Assembly: GCA_036873755.1 (NCBI GenBank)
Contig: JAVTVY010037144.1
Location: 62,001 to 126,000, forward strand
Direction of reading: 5' to 3'
DNA: 64,000 bases
Source of the DNA: Hanleya hanleyi
Lineage: Eukaryota; Mollusca; Polyplacophora; Lepidopleurida; Hanleyidae
The translations under genes and the position numbers were made by a program. Every line of letters begins with the position of its first letter. Within the stretch, counting starts at the first letter, position 1. The notes under the pieces were generated by a model that did not search any database, was not told the origin of the DNA, and worked only from the letters and a program-made list of their open reading frames with translations. Below are positions 61,352 to 64,000 of this stretch, piece after piece.

Positions 61352-63467
61352 CGGTTCACAGCCTCTGTTTTTAACCTCTCATCTTCATCCTTTCATCCTC
61401 CCAGAGTTTCAAGACTTCAATCATCCGGTCGTGGGCGGACGATTACAGATATTCTGGCGGAACTGGAAGCTCATTTCAAACGACAAGTGGGTCATCGAGT
61501 CCTTAAGAGACGGAGTTTCCCTCACTTTTCGAGAGTACCCCAGGCTCATTACAAGACCCAAGCCATCACGTCTTCCAGTTCGACCAGAACACGTACAAAC
61601 GCTACTGGAATCAGTGCAGGTATTGTTGGACAAGGACGCCGTCAGAGAGTTACCCGTAGAAGAGGGAAGTCCAGGATTCTACAGTTCGGTCTTCCTCGTC
61701 CCCAAGAAGGACACAGGTCAGCTTCGCATGATCATAGATCTACGGCGACTAAACGACGTTCTGGAGCCACCTCCCCACTTCAAGATGACATCGGTTCCAG
61801 CATTACGGTCCCGCCTACAACCGGACGATTGGATGGCCTCCGTCGACCTCCAAGATGCATACCTCCATGTACCCATTCATCCTCGACATCGGCGGTATCT
61901 CCGATTCATCATCGCCGGACGACGGTTCGAGTGGCAAGTTCTACCGTTCGGCATCTCCATCGCCCCGTGGTGTTTCACAAGAATCACGTCGCCAATCATC
62001 TCCTTTCTTCACCTAAGGGCTATCAACATAGAGGCATACATCGACGACATCCTTGTTTGGGGGTCAAGGAAGCCAGTACTCAAGCTCCAGATACAGTTCA
62101 TCATTCAAGTCCTGAAGTATCTCGGGTTCATTCCGCATCCAACGAAGTCGGAGCTGGAGCCGGCGCAGAGACGTCAATACATCGGAGCAGTCTTCGACAC
62201 ACGGAAGCGGATCGTCTTGCCCCCGGAGGAACGCTGGACAAAGATACAGCCTTTCGTCCGAAGATTTTTATCTTCCCAATCGCAACGCTTACGTCATTGG
62301 CAAAGCCTACTGGGATTGCTAGCGTCAACTCAAGATCTGACACAGTATGGACGACTCCAGTTACGACCGTTGCAGTTCAACCTACAGCCGTACCTTCGAG
62401 CTCCAGCCATCAACCCCTGGGTTCCGGTTCCTCGGCACTTACATCAGTTTCTGGAATGGTGGCAGTCCAGGGAGAACGTCATGCTCGGGATGCCGTTGCG
62501 GTGGCCACCGCCGGACGAGAATCTATTCTCCGACGCATCACTCACGGGTTGGGGAGCCCACCTGGGACAGCTGAAGATAGCCGGCAGATGGTCTCCACAA
62601 CAGAGAACACTACACATCAATGTGCTGGAGATGATGGCAGTGAACATGGCAGTTCAGCATTGGAGCCTTCAACTGGTCGGCAGATCCTTGATGATTGCTT
62701 CAGACAACACGACAGTAGTAAGCTACATCAACAAGTTGGGGGGGACGAAGTCCCGGTTACTGTTCCAGGAGACGTGGTCTCTCTTCACTTGGGCACAGAA
62801 TCACCGGTGTCGGGTCCGCGCACGGCATGTTCCCGGCCACCTGAACGTCATTGCAGACAGCCTTTCTCGACCGGACAAAGTTCTATCGACAGAGTGGCAT
62901 CTCCACACAGAGGCGTTTCGCCAGGTGTCATCGATTTGGGAGCAGCCTCTGGTAGACCTGTTCGCAACAAGGAACAACGCTCAACTACCGATCTTCGTCA
63001 GCCCGATGCTCGACCCACAGGCCTGGGCAGTCGACGCCATGTCAATCAGCTGGGACAGCCTGATCGCCTATGCATTCCCACCGATTGCGCTTATTCAGCC
63101 AGTGTTGAAGAAGATAACAGAACACAGCTGTATTATCCTGCTCGTAGTGCCATGGTGGCCGCATCGCCCATGGTTCCCGCAGTTGATCCACCTACTGACC
63201 GACGTCCCTCGTCAGCTGCCTCCGTGGTACCGACTACTAGATCAACCAGGAGGTCTTCTACACCACGATCCACAGTGGCTCAACCTTCACGTCTGCAGAT
63301 TATCAAGCGATCCCTTACAGACCGGGGTTTTTCAAAACAAGTTACGGAGGCGATGGCAGCGGCAAACAGACCATCCACCTCTAGACTTTACCAGGCCAAG
63401 TGGACCTACTTCTGTACCTGGTGTGGGACCAAAGACATCGATCCCGACACTGCCTCTGTTCCAGTGA
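61293..63467 (+). CDS. DIRS ORF2, reverse transcriptase and RNase H
   Basis: 724 codons in the +1 frame relative to ORF1, overlapping it by 59 nt. RT motifs: LVPKKDTGQLRMIIDLRRLN (about 136-153), SVDLQDAYLHVP with Asp185, LPFGISIAPWCF and YIDD (249-252). RNase H motifs: FSDASLTGWG (Asp414), NVLEM (Glu446), ASDN (Asp471), ADSLSRP (Asp522). The further conserved DLFATRNN segment (about 555-562) is common to DIRS proteins. All catalytic acidic residues are present, so the enzyme looks functional. The start is the first ATG; translation probably needs reinitiation or slippage from ORF1. Confidence 0.93.
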   Translation: MAEGQSLPTGAEGSPTVETDGSQPLFLTSHLHPFILPEFQDFNHPVVGGRLQIFWRNWKLISNDKWVIESLRDGVSLTFREYPRLITRPKPSRLPVRPEHVQTLLESVQVLLDKDAVRELPVEEGSPGFYSSVFLVPKKDTGQLRMIIDLRRLNDVLEPPPHFKMTSVPALRSRLQPDDWMASVDLQDAYLHVPIHPRHRRYLRFIIAGRRFEWQVLPFGISIAPWCFTRITSPIISFLHLRAINIEAYIDDILVWGSRKPVLKLQIQFIIQVLKYLGFIPHPTKSELEPAQRRQYIGAVFDTRKRIVLPPEERWTKIQPFVRRFLSSQSQRLRHWQSLLGLLASTQDLTQYGRLQLRPLQFNLQPYLRAPAINPWVPVPRHLHQFLEWWQSRENVMLGMPLRWPPPDENLFSDASLTGWGAHLGQLKIAGRWSPQQRTLHINVLEMMAVNMAVQHWSLQLVGRSLMIASDNTTVVSYINKLGGTKSRLLFQETWSLFTWAQNHRCRVRARHVPGHLNVIADSLSRPDKVLSTEWHLHTEAFRQVSSIWEQPLVDLFATRNNAQLPIFVSPMLDPQAWAVDAMSISWDSLIAYAFPPIALIQPVLKKITEHSCIILLVVPWWPHRPWFPQLIHLLTDVPRQLPPWYRLLDQPGGLLHHDPQWLNLHVCRLSSDPLQTGVFQNKLRRRWQRQTDHPPLDFTRPSGPTSVPGVGPKTSIPTLPLFQ

Positions 63468-64000
63468 TAGCCGAATTCCTGCTGCACCTGCATCGAGACA
63501 AGGAATTCAAGATGAGCACCATAGAAGGATACCGCTCTGCGTTGTCAAGGGTCATGAAGTTGACGTCAGGAACAGATATCGGACATGATGTCAACATTAC
63601 AGCGCTTCTACAGTCCTTCGCCTTACAGTCTCGCCGGACAAGACAGCTATTACCAAAATGGGACCTTGGAGTTGTGCTGAGTGCCTTTCTACGCCCGCCG
63701 TTTGAACCGTTGCAGTCAGCTACGATCAAGGCACTGTCTTATAAGACAGTCTTCTTAACAGCATTCGCCTTAGCCACCAGAGTCTCCGAACTTCATGCAT
63801 TGGAACGCAGCTCCCTGGCATGGACCGCAGATTGGAAAACCATATCATTTCGTCCGATTCCGGAATTCATCGCCAAGAATGAATCAACACGTCAGGGACC
63901 ATGTGCTCAAAGACTATACCAGATCCCAGCACTCACAGACTTCGTAGGACCACTGGCGGACGACAGACTACTGTGCCCAGTTAGAGCCCTACGATGTTAC
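62456..64000 (+). CDS. DIRS tyrosine recombinase, partial (runs off window)
   Basis: In the frame of ORF1, no stop occurs from 61352 to 64000 (883 codons). The first ATG after the ORF1 stop is at 62456, chosen here as a conservative start. Recognisable recombinase sequence starts near 63312 (SLTDRGFSKQVTEAMAAANR), then RLYQAKWTYFCTWCG, FLLHLHRDKEFKMSTIEGYR and FALATRVSELHAL. The arginine at 63779-63781 fits the first catalytic Arg of tyrosine recombinases. The HxxR and Tyr motifs lie beyond the window. It should insert the circular DNA intermediate without target duplication. The true start (ATG, readthrough from ORF1 or splicing) is unknown. Confidence 0.85.
   Translation, partial: MVAVQGERHARDAVAVATAGRESILRRITHGLGSPPGTAEDSRQMVSTTENTTHQCAGDDGSEHGSSALEPSTGRQILDDCFRQHDSSKLHQQVGGDEVPVTVPGDVVSLHLGTESPVSGPRTACSRPPERHCRQPFSTGQSSIDRVASPHRGVSPGVIDLGAASGRPVRNKEQRSTTDLRQPDARPTGLGSRRHVNQLGQPDRLCIPTDCAYSASVEEDNRTQLYYPARSAMVAASPMVPAVDPPTDRRPSSAASVVPTTRSTRRSSTPRSTVAQPSRLQIIKRSLTDRGFSKQVTEAMAAANRPSTSRLYQAKWTYFCTWCGTKDIDPDTASVPVIAEFLLHLHRDKEFKMSTIEGYRSALSRVMKLTSGTDIGHDVNITALLQSFALQSRRTRQLLPKWDLGVVLSAFLRPPFEPLQSATIKALSYKTVFLTAFALATRVSELHALERSSLAWTADWKTISFRPIPEFIAKNESTRQGPCAQRLYQIPALTDFVGPLADDRLLCPVRALRCY

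Larger units (their letters stand above)
58868..64000 (+). mobile_element. DIRS-type tyrosine-recombinase retrotransposon, right end cut by window
   Basis: Gag-like ORF1 (58868-61351), RT/RNase H ORF2 (61293-63467) and a tyrosine recombinase frame running to the window edge. A tyrosine recombinase in place of a DDE integrase, together with the RT type, defines DIRS elements. The three frames seen are open, so this copy may be recent. It is distinctly more GC-rich than its flanks. Confidence 0.93.

Overview
This window looks like a piece of a lophotrochozoan animal genome, most likely a mollusc. It is AT-rich and intron-rich, and dense with dispersed repeats. Several repeats resemble ones I know from molluscan genomes: a (GGTT)n-headed repeat, a 'GTTTAACGTCGCATTCAGCA'-type motif near 45.8 kb, a TAGCTCATCTGGGCCGAAGG element, and CGCCC...GATGGCG...CCGTCC repeats. 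The phylum call is an inference from repeats, because no rRNA, tRNA or marker gene is present.

Left third (392-21456, + strand): one well-supported protein gene, the 3' part of a RAD5/HLTF-type SNF2 helicase with an embedded RING finger. Twelve core exons splice in phase without a break from motif Ia (LIVCPLSVMSNW) through DEGH, GTPIQNS, a C3HC4 RING and motifs IV-VI to the stop at 21456. The exons for the N-terminus and Walker A lie left of the window. Upstream of the core exons sit nine 60-69 nt microexons (392-6414). All are phase 1-1 and encode acidic peptides of about 20 residues, and they join in phase to the first core exon. They look like a tandemly expanded linker inside the ATPase domain. 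The introns are full of repeats.

Middle (21.5-58 kb): no complete host gene that I can support. It holds a decayed non-LTR retrotransposon on the minus strand (about 30.55-34.54 kb), two convergent 3' fragments of L1/Tx1-like elements (47.1-48.3 and 48.5-48.9 kb), and a roughly 2 kb TIR element with a second TIR element nested in it (34.8-36.8 kb). It also holds two roughly 2 kb elements with TIRs and internal 150-170 bp minisatellites (41.8-43.9 and 50.6-52.6 kb), several foldback or palindrome-rich elements, and a TIR element at 57.0-58.1 kb. One candidate 3'-terminal exon of an unidentified gene lies at 53881-53964.

Right end (58868-64000, + strand): a largely intact, GC-richer DIRS-type tyrosine-recombinase retrotransposon. 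It encodes a gag-like protein with an N-terminal Cys cluster and an SR-protein-like region, a reverse transcriptase/RNase H, and a tyrosine recombinase. The recombinase frame is stop-free across the whole RT/RH gene and runs off the window.

Most interesting: (1) the microexon array inside a helicase gene; (2) at least eight unrelated small repeat families that share one design, short palindromic 'words' iterated inside 150-500 bp elements; (3) two elements with nearly perfect 77-79 bp TIRs starting CAATCT and 9-bp target duplications, one nested in another element whose uninterrupted paralogue is also in the window; (4) the complete RT/recombinase frame overlap, preceded by a UGA-CGG stop.
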